From NCBI GenBank assembly GCA_943333505.2, contig CALQTN020000015.1, positions 1 to 64,000 of the forward strand: a stretch of DNA of 64,000 nucleotides. Reading direction: 5' to 3'. The stretch's first letter is position 1; each line of letters begins with the position of its first letter. Of the stretch, positions 36,525 through 45,243 are shown piece after piece. The position numbers and the translations under genes were made by a program. The DNA comes from Asaia bogorensis (GTDB taxonomy: Bacteria; Pseudomonadota; Alphaproteobacteria; Acetobacterales; Acetobacteraceae). Below the pieces are notes generated by a model. That model did not search any database. It had not been told where the DNA came from and saw only the letters and a list, made by a program, of their open reading frames with translations.

Positions 36525-37550
36525 TCATGGCGGTACGAATGCGGTGAGCGGGAAGCGTGGCACGACGCCTTCGTTCACCACATTGCCTGGTCTTGGCCAG
36601 GTGCCGCGCAGGATTGCCACCAGGTTTTCCACGCCGCCGGCGGACACGTCCTGGCCGGACTCCACCGATCCGGCGGCGACATGCGGGGTCGCGATCACGT
36701 TTGGTAGGCGCAGCAAGGCCAGTTCAGGCGGCTTGGCATCGGCGACAAAAACATCGACACCTTCGAACGTGTCGAGGCCGGCGCCAGCAATCCAGCCCTC
36801 ACGCAATGCCTGCTCCAGCGCTGCTTCATCCACCAGCGCCCCGCGCGATGTGTTGATCAGCAATGCCTCCGGCCGCATCAGGCGTAACGCGGCAGCATCA
36901 ATAATGTGATAGGATTGCGCAGTCAGCGGCAGATGCAGCGATACATAGTCGGACTGTTGCAGTACCGTCGCCAGATCAGCCATCTCGACCCCTGCCATCG
37001 CTGGCAGGTTGCGCCGCCGCGTCGCGATCACCCGCATCCCGAAGCCAAGCGCACGCTGTGCCACCAGCCTGGCGCTATACCCGAAGCCGACCAAGCCAAG
37101 CGCACGGCTGGCCAGCCTGCGGTTGCTGCGCGACAATGCGTGGGCGGCCGAATAGGCACCTTCCTGCATGAAGGCGTGCATCTGCGGCAATCGACGCACC
37201 AGCGACAACAGCAGCGCCATGGTGTGGTCGGCTTGTTCTTCGGCGCAAAACTGCGGGACGTTGGTGACCACAATGCCGCGTTTGGTGGCGACATCAACGG
37301 CGATCTTGTCGGTTCCGGCGCCAAGCCTGGAAATCACCCGGCATTTTGCCAAACCGTTGACCAATTCTGCCGGTAACGCGACTGAAATCGCAAATAAAGC
37401 GTCGCAATCAGCGGCATGGGCGAGGATCGCGGCAGGGGTATCAGCTTCCACCTCAATCGGCGCTATGCCGTAACGGCGATACTGTGCCGCCTCAAACGCG
37501 CCCACGGGAAACAGCGACGCGTTCAACCGCAGGATCTTGTGCCCGGCCAT
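36525..37550 (-). CDS. D-isomer-specific 2-hydroxyacid dehydrogenase (1)
   Basis: 341 residues. The N-terminal substrate domain contains ISRLGAGTDKIAVDVATKRG, the nucleotide-binding loop is LVGFGYSARLVAQ (third glycine replaced), the catalytic Arg is in NTSRGALVDE and the His in ATPHVAAGS. The usual Glu of the DVFxxEP motif is not in register (DTFEGVDVF), so the catalytic relay may be altered. It stands between the transporter and the E1 fusion; oxidising a 2-hydroxyacid to the 2-oxoacid that E1 would then use is the natural inference. Confidence 0.87.
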   Translation of the reverse strand: MAGHKILRLNASLFPVGAFEAAQYRRYGIAPIEVEADTPAAILAHAADCDALFAISVALPAELVNGLAKCRVISRLGAGTDKIAVDVATKRGIVVTNVPQFCAEEQADHTMALLLSLVRRLPQMHAFMQEGAYSAAHALSRSNRRLASRALGLVGFGYSARLVAQRALGFGMRVIATRRRNLPAMAGVEMADLATVLQQSDYVSLHLPLTAQSYHIIDAAALRLMRPEALLINTSRGALVDEAALEQALREGWIAGAGLDTFEGVDVFVADAKPPELALLRLPNVIATPHVAAGSVESGQDVSAGGVENLVAILRGTWPRPGNVVNEGVVPRFPLTAFVPP

Positions 37551-38411
37551 CTAGCCCTTGACCCCACCGGAAGTCAGGCCGGACGCGTATTGATCGACAA
37601 AGAAATAATAGACCAGCGCCACTGGCACCGATCCCAACAGCGCGCCTGCCATTAGCGGCCCCCAGAAATAGAAATCGCCGCGGCTCAGCTGGACGAGCAC
37701 GCCGACCGGAATGGTGCGCTCACTGCTCGCCGTCACCAAGGTCAGCGCGTAGATGAATTCGTTCCATGATAGGGTGAAAGCGAAAATTCCCGCCGATAAT
37801 ATGCCGGGCCGGGCGAGTGGCAGCACGATGTGCCACATCGCACCCAGCCTCGTCAGACCATCGATGCGGCCACTTTCCTCAAGTTCGGTCGGAATAGTAC
37901 GGAAATAGCTCGCCATCAGCCAGGTGACAAACGGCACCAGAAAAGTCGGGTAGACCACCACCAGCGCCCAGATGCTGTCATCGAGGCCGATATTACCCAT
38001 CACCTGGATCATCGGAATGAACAGCAGGCTGGTCGGCACCAGATAGGTAATGAAGATCACGGTGCCGATCAACTCGACGCCGGGAAAGCGCAGCCGGGCG
38101 AGTGCGTAGCCGGCCGGGACCCCGAGCACCAACGAACTGATCGTCCCCGACGCCGCCACCGCCATGGTGTTCAAAGTCCAGGTAACGAAGTTGGTCTTGG
38201 CGAACAGATAGACGAAATGGTCGAGGCTCGGGTTCAACACATAGAGCGGGCTATGGGCGCCGTCATAGATGTCCCCGTCGGTTTTCAAGGCGGTGACCGC
38301 CATCCAGTAGAATGGGCCGACCAGGAAAAACAGCGCGAGGGCAAGCGGCAGATAGAGGAAGAACGCGCGTTCCAGCGTCCGCCGCCCAGGGGCGATTGCA
38401 ATCGCGCTCAT
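37551..38411 (-). CDS. CUT1-type ABC transporter permease (MalG-like)
   Basis: 286 residues with six predicted transmembrane helices and the EAA loop ELEESGRIDGLTRLGAMWHI, which docks on the ATPase. The ending in a short basic tail and the FTLSWNEFIYAL segment are typical of MalG/UgpE-type sugar permeases. It overlaps the other permease by 4 bases and abuts the hydroxyacid dehydrogenase (no gap). No ATPase gene is in the operon. Confidence 0.9.
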   Translation of the reverse strand: MSAIAIAPGRRTLERAFFLYLPLALALFFLVGPFYWMAVTALKTDGDIYDGAHSPLYVLNPSLDHFVYLFAKTNFVTWTLNTMAVAASGTISSLVLGVPAGYALARLRFPGVELIGTVIFITYLVPTSLLFIPMIQVMGNIGLDDSIWALVVVYPTFLVPFVTWLMASYFRTIPTELEESGRIDGLTRLGAMWHIVLPLARPGILSAGIFAFTLSWNEFIYALTLVTASSERTIPVGVLVQLSRGDFYFWGPLMAGALLGSVPVALVYYFFVDQYASGLTSGGVKG

Positions 38412-39292
38412 GCCACGACACTCCGTCGCACCCGGCGTAATTGCCAGATGATCAGCGGCAGCAGGATCGGCAGCATGGTGAGCGAAATCGCCGCACCCTC
38501 GCCGGTGTTACCGGCGGATAGTGCCGTGCCATAGCTCAACGTTGCCAGCACATGGGTTGCGTTCATCGGCCCTCCCTTGGTCAGGCCGTAGACGATGCCG
38601 AAATCGGAAAACGTCCAGATTGTTGATAACACCAAGGTGGTCAGCAGCACCGGCATAACCAGCGGCAAGGTCACGTAGCGGAAACGATGCAGCTTGCCGG
38701 CGCCGTCTATTGCGGCGGCGTCGTAAAGCTCCAGCGGGATCGCCTGCAACCCGGCCAGCACCGATATCGCCAGGAACGGCGTGCCGCGCCAAGTGTTGAC
38801 CATGATGACGGAAAACATTGCCAGATCGGGATCGGTCAGCCACGGCAGGCCGGTCTTCGAAATCCCAGTTTCGGCCAGCACGTAGTTGATCACGCTGAAA
38901 TTCGGGGTGAACATCCAGAGCCATGCCATCGTGCCAAGCACGGTCGGCACGATCCATGGCAGCAGGATCGCCGCCCGCACCAGGCGGCGGAACGGAAACG
39001 CCTCGTTCAACAGCAGCGCCAGGCCGAGGCCGAAACATAATTTCAGCGTCACCGATCCAACCGTGAAAACCAGCGTGTTGCGCAGGCTCTGCCGGTAGAT
39101 CTGGTCGTCCCACAAATTGACGAAATTGCCAAAGCCAATGAACCGGCCAGACTCCGCGAGGGTCTGGTCGGTCATTGCACTATAAACCGCGACGCTGAGC
39201 GGGTAGGCCACCAAGCCTGCCAGCAGCACCACCACCGGCGCTACCAGCAGGAGGCCAAGTGCCCGCTCGTTGTCGAAGATTCGGCTGAGCAC
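38408..39292 (-). CDS. CUT1-type ABC transporter permease (MalF/UgpA-like)
   Basis: 294 residues, six transmembrane helices, EAA loop region ELYDAAAIDGAGKLHRFRYV with the DGA-xG pattern. First permease after the binding protein gene (gap of 4 bases). It pairs with the MalG-like protein to form the import channel for a sugar or sugar-like acid. Confidence 0.9.
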   Translation of the reverse strand: MLSRIFDNERALGLLLVAPVVVLLAGLVAYPLSVAVYSAMTDQTLAESGRFIGFGNFVNLWDDQIYRQSLRNTLVFTVGSVTLKLCFGLGLALLLNEAFPFRRLVRAAILLPWIVPTVLGTMAWLWMFTPNFSVINYVLAETGISKTGLPWLTDPDLAMFSVIMVNTWRGTPFLAISVLAGLQAIPLELYDAAAIDGAGKLHRFRYVTLPLVMPVLLTTLVLSTIWTFSDFGIVYGLTKGGPMNATHVLATLSYGTALSAGNTGEGAAISLTMLPILLPLIIWQLRRVRRSVVA

Positions 39293-39296
39293 AAAA

Positions 39297-40610
39297 TTAT
39301 CCTGCGCGCTTCTTGACGATCTGTTCGTATTCGCGCGCCGCCCATTTCACGGCCTCGGCCGGCTTCAATTGCCCGGTGCAGGCCTTGGCGAACATGTCAA
39401 CCAGGATATACTTGCTGACCGCTTCAGCCGCTGCCGGCGATGGCGGGCCGGCGAACCCTTCGAGCCGGTTGAGCTTGTTGAGGTCCTTGAAGATTTTCAA
39501 CTTGGGGTCTTCCGGCCAGACATCGAGGCTGTCCATGCCTTCGAAGGTCGGGATGAAGTAGGACTGGCCGGTCTTGGTCCATTTCACCAGGAAGGATTTA
39601 TCGAACCAGGCGCGCAGGAACGCTGCCTGGCCTGGCTTGTTCTGGCTCGACGCAAAGGGCAGCCAGGTGTTGATGTTGTAGCTGGCAAAGCGCCCCGCCG
39701 GGCCGCGCGGCCAGTTGCCGTGGCTCATGTTCTCGGCGATGTTCTTCATTGCCGGGTTGGTGGCCGATGCGGCGCGTGATGCCAGATAGATAGTGTTGAC
39801 GTTCACCGTTGCCGAGCATTTCCCGCCCAGGAAGGCTTGGTTGTTGTCGGGGTCGAGCCAGGCGGTGGTGCCGGGGATGAAGTATTTATAGGCTTCGGCA
39901 TACCATTCCACGGCGGCGAGGGTTTGCGGCGAATCAAGGGCCACGGTCTTGCCGTCGGCCTCGAACTCCTTGCCACCAAACGCCCACAGCACCGGGTAGT
40001 TGGTTGACCGCCCGTCACCCGATGCGTGGCCCAAGGTCATGCCGATTGGGGTGTTCTTGGCGTGCAGCAGCTTGGCCGCTTTCAGCAGATCGTCGAAACT
40101 ATCGGGAAACGCGTTGATCCCGGCGGCGGCAAACTGGTCCACCCGGTAGTTCCATGCGGCCGGTGCCTGTCCCAGACACAGGCTTTTCCAGCGTCCGCCA
40201 ACCATGCAGGCATCCTTGGCAACCTGCATCCAGCCGCCATAATTCTTGCCGATTTCATCGGCGAGATCGGTGACGTCGGCGAGCTTGGGGGCATACAGAA
40301 GCGTATCGAATTCCACGCCAATCGACAGATCGGCGCCGCGGCCACTGCCGATCACAGCGGCGGTCTTGGTGCCAAGTTCATCGCCGGCAAGGCGTTCGAC
40401 GCGGATTTCCATGCCGGTGTCGCGTGCCACATCCACCGCGAGCTGATCGAGCATGGCGTTGGTTTCCGGCACGTAGAATTGCCCGACCAGCACGGTAAGC
40501 TTGGTGCCCTTCAGCGAATTCTGCGCGATGGCGGGGGTTGCCAGCAAAGGTGCTGCGGCGGCGCCTGCGATCAGGCTGCGGCGGGTGAGTGCGGAATTCT
40601 TTGTTTCCAT
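39297..40610 (-). CDS. CUT1-type extracellular solute-binding protein (Tat-exported)
   Basis: 437 residues. The N-terminus METKNSALTRRSLIAGAAAA followed by PLLATPAIAQ is a twin-arginine signal (TRRSLI). The rest is a type 1 extracellular solute-binding protein of the sugar class. Start at 40610 is the ATG opening the Tat signal. The operon order binding protein - permease - permease matches CUT1 sugar importers, but the neighbours are acid-processing enzymes, so the ligand may be a sugar acid or glycosidic or acylated hydroxyacid (inference). Confidence 0.88.
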   Translation of the reverse strand: METKNSALTRRSLIAGAAAAPLLATPAIAQNSLKGTKLTVLVGQFYVPETNAMLDQLAVDVARDTGMEIRVERLAGDELGTKTAAVIGSGRGADLSIGVEFDTLLYAPKLADVTDLADEIGKNYGGWMQVAKDACMVGGRWKSLCLGQAPAAWNYRVDQFAAAGINAFPDSFDDLLKAAKLLHAKNTPIGMTLGHASGDGRSTNYPVLWAFGGKEFEADGKTVALDSPQTLAAVEWYAEAYKYFIPGTTAWLDPDNNQAFLGGKCSATVNVNTIYLASRAASATNPAMKNIAENMSHGNWPRGPAGRFASYNINTWLPFASSQNKPGQAAFLRAWFDKSFLVKWTKTGQSYFIPTFEGMDSLDVWPEDPKLKIFKDLNKLNRLEGFAGPPSPAAAEAVSKYILVDMFAKACTGQLKPAEAVKWAAREYEQIVKKRAG

Positions 40611-40644
40611 TGGCGTTACGTCTCCCGGGGTTGTTGTTGGTTGT

Positions 40645-41421
40645 TCAGAAGTCGCGGGCGAACCCCACGACCCAGCCACCATCGACCGCCAGGATCTGAC
40701 CGGTGATGTAGGCGCTGTCGGGGTCAGCCAGAAACAGCGCGGCATGGGCGATTTCGGCGGTTTTAGCCGGTCGGCCCATGGGGATGTGCGACATCAGCCG
40801 GCCGTGCAGTTCCTGTTCTTCACTGGTTGCGTCGTTTATCCAGCTTCGCCAGCCATCGGTGGCGGTCGAGCCGGGGGCGATCGCGTTGACGGTGATGCCG
40901 TGCTGGGCAAGTTCGATCGCCATGGATTTGGTGAGGTTGACCACCCCGGCCTTGGCAGCGACATAGGCCGACTGCAGCCGCATCGGCACCAGGCCGAGGA
41001 CGGAGGCGATGTTGATAATCCGGCCATAGCCTTGCGCGATCATCGGGGCGGCGACCGCACGGCTGACCAGGAAAACCCCGCCGAGATCGATCTTCAGCAA
41101 CTGGTCCCATTGCGCGGTGGTGACCTTATCGATGGTCAGCCGTTCCCCCGGCTTGGTGCCGATGCCGGCATTGTTGACCGCGATATCGAGCTTGCCGTAG
41201 CGGGCTAGAACTGCGGCTATCGCGTCGGCGATTGCGCCTTCGTCGGTTACATCGAGCGCGAGCGCCATGTGGCGCTTGTCGGTCAGCGCATCTTCGGGGG
41301 CGACAACATCTGAATAGACCACAGATGCACCTTCGGCGGCGAAGCGATCGGCGATGGCGCGGCCAATACCTCGGCCGGAGCCTGTGACGAGGGCAACCCG
41401 CCCGGTCATGTCTACCCGCAT
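40645..41421 (-). CDS. SDR family oxidoreductase
   Basis: 258 residues, classical SDR. Cofactor loop GSGRGIGRA near 14-22, NNAGIG near 88, catalytic IASVLG with YVAAK (Tyr, Lys) near 155, and APGSTATDGW. First gene of the minus-strand catabolic operon, divergent from the amidohydrolase with about 206 bases between. It would oxidise or reduce a hydroxyl/keto group of the imported compound or a product. Confidence 0.9.
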   Translation of the reverse strand: MRVDMTGRVALVTGSGRGIGRAIADRFAAEGASVVYSDVVAPEDALTDKRHMALALDVTDEGAIADAIAAVLARYGKLDIAVNNAGIGTKPGERLTIDKVTTAQWDQLLKIDLGGVFLVSRAVAAPMIAQGYGRIINIASVLGLVPMRLQSAYVAAKAGVVNLTKSMAIELAQHGITVNAIAPGSTATDGWRSWINDATSEEQELHGRLMSHIPMGRPAKTAEIAHAALFLADPDSAYITGQILAVDGGWVVGFARDF

Positions 41422-41472
41422 GCCGACCTCCCTATGTTATCCGCCGCGCATTTTCTATCGGGCGATTTCGAT

Positions 41473-41486
41473 ATTATTATAATAAT
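41473..41486. promoter_or_regulatory. perfect A/T palindrome in the divergent catabolic promoter region
   Basis: ATTATTATAATAAT is a perfect 14-base palindrome in otherwise GC-rich sequence, centred in the gap between the SDR start (41421, minus) and the amidohydrolase start (41628, plus). It is a plausible operator for the GntR regulator encoded at 33328-34059 or the -10 region of a divergent promoter. The assignment is by position and symmetry only. Confidence 0.4.
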
Positions 41487-41627
41487 CATGCAGGACTGTC
41501 CACTGCAAAACACTTTCCGGTATGGCGTCAGGATTGGACTTGCAACGGGCTTGAGCCCATCGCTGAGTTTCTGCTTGCTGTCCCACAGCATTGGCACGAT
41601 CATCGGCTTACGCACGCGGGGGACTTT

Positions 41628-42752
41628 ATGTACGACCTTATCCTCACCAATGGCCGGGTCATCGATCCCGCGCAGAACCTTGATAATGTTCTCGACATTG
41701 CATTTGCAGATGGCCGGATCGCGGCAATTGGCGCGAATCTCGGCCCGGCCCGCGAAACCCGTGACGTTGCGGGTAGGATCGTCGCGCCGGGCCTGATTGA
41801 CCTGCACACCCATGTCTATTGGGGTGGCACATCGCTTGGCGTTGATCCGGATGGCTATGCCAAACCATCTGGCATTACCACGCTGATCGATGCGGGATCG
41901 GCGGGCCCGGGCAATATCGCCGGCTTTCGCAAGCATGTGATCGAGCCTGCCGAAGTCCGCATCCTGCCGTTCCTCAACATCAGCTTCGCCGGGATTTTTG
42001 GCTGGGCGCCGGGCGTTCAAGTCGGCGAATGCACCGATCTGCGTCTGCTCAATTCCCGCATCGCCCTCGCCGTCGCCAAGGCGCAATCCGATCTGGTGGT
42101 CGGCATCAAGGTGCGCGTTGGCAAGGGCACGTCGACCGACCTGGGCATGGCGGCAATGGCGATCGCGCGGGAGGTTGCCGAGCATGCCGGGCTGCCGGTC
42201 ATGGCCCATCTTGACGATCCCCCGCCGTCACGTGGTGAGGTTCTGGGCCTGCTGCGCGCCGGTGACATCCTGACCCATTGCTTCCGCCCATTCCCCAATG
42301 CCCCGACGACTGCGGATGGCGATATCGAGGCTGATGTGCTGGCGGCGCGCGCCCGCGGGGTGATTTTTGATATTGGTCACGGCGCAGGATCGTTCGGGTT
42401 TGCGTCCGCGATGGCGATGGTGGGCAAGGGCTTCCTGCCGGATGTGATTTCATCGGATGTGCATGCCCAGTCGATCGACGGGCCAGCCTTCGATCTGTTG
42501 GTCACGATGTCGAAGTTTCTCCATCTCGGCGTGGGCGTTGCCGACATCCTGCGCGCGGTTACCATTAGTGCGGCGCAGGCGGTGCGCCTGGATGATCGCG
42601 GAACATTCCGCCCTGGTAGCCTGGGCGATGCGACGGTGCTCGAAATCGCCGAGGGCGCTTTTCCGTTGACCGATGCTGTCGGGCAGACGGTCATCGGGCG
42701 CCAGAAATTCGTCTGTCACGGCGCGGTGCTGGGGGGACGCTGGTGGCACTGA
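41628..42752 (+). CDS. metal-dependent amidohydrolase/deacetylase family protein
   Basis: 374 residues of the amidohydrolase superfamily, resembling the D-aminoacylase/deacetylase-like (Met_dep_hydrolase_B) group. The first metal motif GLIDLHTHVYWGG is near residues 56-68; KVRVGKG provides the probable bridging Lys; AHLDDPP, LTHCFRP and DIGHGAGSF supply further ligands; VISSDVHAQS supplies the catalytic Asp. Members I know of remove acetyl groups from N-acetyl amino acids or from acetylated 2-hydroxyacids such as acetyl-mandelate. The adjoining hydroxyacid dehydrogenase fits the second possibility. It overlaps the next gene by 10 bases. Confidence 0.85.
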   Translation: MYDLILTNGRVIDPAQNLDNVLDIAFADGRIAAIGANLGPARETRDVAGRIVAPGLIDLHTHVYWGGTSLGVDPDGYAKPSGITTLIDAGSAGPGNIAGFRKHVIEPAEVRILPFLNISFAGIFGWAPGVQVGECTDLRLLNSRIALAVAKAQSDLVVGIKVRVGKGTSTDLGMAAMAIAREVAEHAGLPVMAHLDDPPPSRGEVLGLLRAGDILTHCFRPFPNAPTTADGDIEADVLAARARGVIFDIGHGAGSFGFASAMAMVGKGFLPDVISSDVHAQSIDGPAFDLLVTMSKFLHLGVGVADILRAVTISAAQAVRLDDRGTFRPGSLGDATVLEIAEGAFPLTDAVGQTVIGRQKFVCHGAVLGGRWWH

Positions 42753-43756
42753 ACCGCATCAGGGTTTTCCTGACCCATTCTCCCGACATGTTCGCCAATT
42801 TCTACGGCGACCGGGCGCTGGCGGCGCTGCGTGAGCATGCCGAGGTGCGGGTCAATGACACCGGGATGGTGCTTGCCGATCCGGAATCCCTGGTACGGGC
42901 CGCCGGCGACGCGCACATCCTGGTGGCTGATCGTAGCACGCCAATCGGCGCGGCGGTTTTTGCTGCCATGCCGGGGCTGGTGGCGACGTGTCGGGTGGCG
43001 GTTGATATCAGCACCATCGATGTCACCGCCGCGAGCCAGGCCGGGGTGCTGGTCACCCGCGCCACGCCCGGCTTCGTGACCGCAGTGTGCGAGCTGGCGC
43101 TGGGATTGCTGGTCGATCTGGCGCGCGGGGTATCATCGGCGGTGATGGCCTATCGCAGCGGGGCCGACCCGGCTTTGCTGCGCGGCCGGCAACTGGCGGG
43201 TGCGACGCTGGGCATTGTCGGCTATGGCGCCATCGGGCGGCGGCTGGCTGAGCTTGGCGTGATGCTGGGCATGAAGGTGATTGTATCAGATCCCCATCAA
43301 ACCATTGACCGCGAAGGCGTGCGCCAGGTGGCGTTTGAGGCGCTGTTGGGCGAAGCCGATTATGTGGTTTGCCTGGCATTATCGACCGCTGAAACCGCTG
43401 GTTTGTTCAATGCGGCGACGTTTGGCGCGATGCGTCGCGGGGCGTGCTTCATCAATTTGTCGCGCGGTGAACTGGTGGATGAGCAAGCCCTGGTGACGGC
43501 TTTGGATCGCGGTCAGCTTAGCGGTGCGGCAATGGATGTCGGCCGCGCCCCCGACCAGCGCCCGAGCCTGTTTCTCGCCGCCCGCCCCGACGTCATTGCG
43601 ACCCCGCATATTGGCGGTCTGACGTTGGAGGCGGCCGAGCATCAGGCGTTTGATACCGTACGTCAGGTCGCGGCACTTGCTGAAGGACGGCTTCCCGATG
43701 GCGCGGTGAACGCCGAGGCCGCCCGACGGTGGCGGGGCAGTGTGCTGACTGGGTAA
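42743..43756 (+). CDS. D-isomer-specific 2-hydroxyacid dehydrogenase (2)
   Basis: 337 residues from a GTG overlapping the amidohydrolase end. NAD-binding loop IVGYGAIGRRL, catalytic Arg in NLSRGELVDE, His in ATPHIGG. The Glu expected in DVFxxEP is absent (MDVGRAPDQRP), as in the first dehydrogenase of this cluster. Translational coupling to the amidohydrolase suggests it acts on the acid that enzyme releases. It converges on imuB with 5 bases between stop codons. Confidence 0.87.
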   Translation: MALNRIRVFLTHSPDMFANFYGDRALAALREHAEVRVNDTGMVLADPESLVRAAGDAHILVADRSTPIGAAVFAAMPGLVATCRVAVDISTIDVTAASQAGVLVTRATPGFVTAVCELALGLLVDLARGVSSAVMAYRSGADPALLRGRQLAGATLGIVGYGAIGRRLAELGVMLGMKVIVSDPHQTIDREGVRQVAFEALLGEADYVVCLALSTAETAGLFNAATFGAMRRGACFINLSRGELVDEQALVTALDRGQLSGAAMDVGRAPDQRPSLFLAARPDVIATPHIGGLTLEAAEHQAFDTVRQVAALAEGRLPDGAVNAEAARRWRGSVLTG

Positions 43757-43776
43757 TTTTTTCATCCAAAAAACCC
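43751..43776. terminator. possible terminator hairpin between convergent genes
   Basis: TTTTTT (43757-43762) pairs with AAAAAA (43768-43773) around a CATCC loop, extended by GGG (43751-43753) and CCC (43774-43776) with a three-base bulge. It spans both stop codons of the dehydrogenase and imuB. Short and A/U-rich, so modest support. Confidence 0.3.
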
Positions 43777-45243
43777 ATGCAGATACCAGCGATGATTGCC
43801 GGTCGCGGCATCCTCGCCATCGCCGCTACGGAACAGCCAGAACCGTGCCCCGCCACCATCCTCGACCACAAAATAATCCCGCACTGCTGAGGTTTCCGCT
43901 GCATCGCGCCACCATTCACCGAACACCCGCTCCGGCCCATCGGCGCGGCGGATGCGGCGGACCTTGCCGCGCCAGGTGAACTGCACCGGGGGCTGGTCGG
44001 GCAACAGGGCGATGGTGTCGACCGGCTCGGGGTGGGGGAGCAGCCGGGTTGGGCGCGGATAGCCCGGCCAAGTCCTGCCAGTCGCGGGGGCGAGGGGCGG
44101 GATGCGGCGGATGCTGCGCTCGGGGATGTCACTTTCGATCGGGGCGATGCGATAGAGCCGGGCGGGGCCAAGCCGGTTGGTCAGCGTATCAATCAGGGCG
44201 GAGACATCGCCCACGCGATCTGGCTGCAAGCTGTTGGGTTGGCGGTAGGCAAGTGGCTCGGCTAGCGGGGCGGCCAGCGTCATTGCCTCCACCCCGAAAC
44301 CCGGATCGACCTGGGGCAGCCGGTCGAGCAGCAACTTCGCCAGCCGGCCTGCATCGCGGATCGGCCGGGCCGTGCCAATGCGGATGGCTTGCAAGCTGGT
44401 ATCGACGCGGTGGAACACCAGATCGAGCCGGCGGGCGCCAAGGCCGGCTGGTTCCATGGCCGTGCAGAGCGCTTCAGTCAGCCTGTGGGTTGCGTGGCTA
44501 ATAGCGTCTGGCGTGCTGATCGGTTCGGCAAAATCATGGCGGATGCGGATGATCTCGGCAGGCAGGATCGGTTGCATCGGCTCGGGGCTGCGGCCCAGAA
44601 GTTGATCGAGGCGCAGGCCCGGGTTGGGCCCGAAGCGGCGGGCGAGGGGGGCGCGCGGAGTGGCGTCGAGATCGGCGACACGATCAAACCCGAGGCGGCG
44701 CAGCTTGATGATCAGATCGGCATCAAGCCGCAAGGCCGCGATCGGCAGGTCCGGGATGGTGCGGGCGCTGAAGCGGGCAAGCGCGTGGGCGGCACCGATC
44801 GTGTCGGCAATCGCGGTGCGCCCGGTGATACCGGCCTGGCGCAAACGGGTGCAAAGATCGCTGCACAGCCCATCCTCGCCACCCAGCCGATGGGCAGCCC
44901 CGGTGATATCGATCAATAATCCGTCCGGCGGACCAAGCCCGACCAGCGGGCTGTAGCGCCGCAGCACCCACAGCGCCAAGCGGTCCAACGCGGCTGCATC
45001 GGCGGCCGGATCGGCCGGCGCGATCACCAGTCCCGGCACACGGGCCTGTACTTGGGCCAACTTCAGGCCGGGGCTGATGCCGAGGGCAAGGGCTGCGTGA
45101 TCGGCGGCGGTGACAATCCGGCTGCCGCCATCGACGCCGGCGCACACCAAAGGCATTTCAGGCGATGGCGCGTTGCCATCCCACTGGCGACGTAGCCGAT
45201 CGGTCGCCCAGCTCGGCAGATAAAGCGAGACGACCCTCGGCAT
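43762..45243 (-). CDS. imuB: Y-family polymerase-like mutagenesis protein ImuB
   Basis: 493 residues starting MPRVVSLYLPSWATDRLRR, the canonical ImuB opening. It has the Y-family fold with DITGAAHRLGGEDGL and a long C-terminal region, but ImuB proteins lack polymerase catalytic residues and act as the adaptor between beta-clamp, ImuA and DnaE2. The start overlaps the imuA 3' end by 86 bases; it is accepted because the N-terminus matches the family. No dnaE2 follows: the next gene converges from the other side. Confidence 0.88.
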   Translation of the reverse strand: MPRVVSLYLPSWATDRLRRQWDGNAPSPEMPLVCAGVDGGSRIVTAADHAALALGISPGLKLAQVQARVPGLVIAPADPAADAAALDRLALWVLRRYSPLVGLGPPDGLLIDITGAAHRLGGEDGLCSDLCTRLRQAGITGRTAIADTIGAAHALARFSARTIPDLPIAALRLDADLIIKLRRLGFDRVADLDATPRAPLARRFGPNPGLRLDQLLGRSPEPMQPILPAEIIRIRHDFAEPISTPDAISHATHRLTEALCTAMEPAGLGARRLDLVFHRVDTSLQAIRIGTARPIRDAGRLAKLLLDRLPQVDPGFGVEAMTLAAPLAEPLAYRQPNSLQPDRVGDVSALIDTLTNRLGPARLYRIAPIESDIPERSIRRIPPLAPATGRTWPGYPRPTRLLPHPEPVDTIALLPDQPPVQFTWRGKVRRIRRADGPERVFGEWWRDAAETSAVRDYFVVEDGGGARFWLFRSGDGEDAATGNHRWYLHGFFG

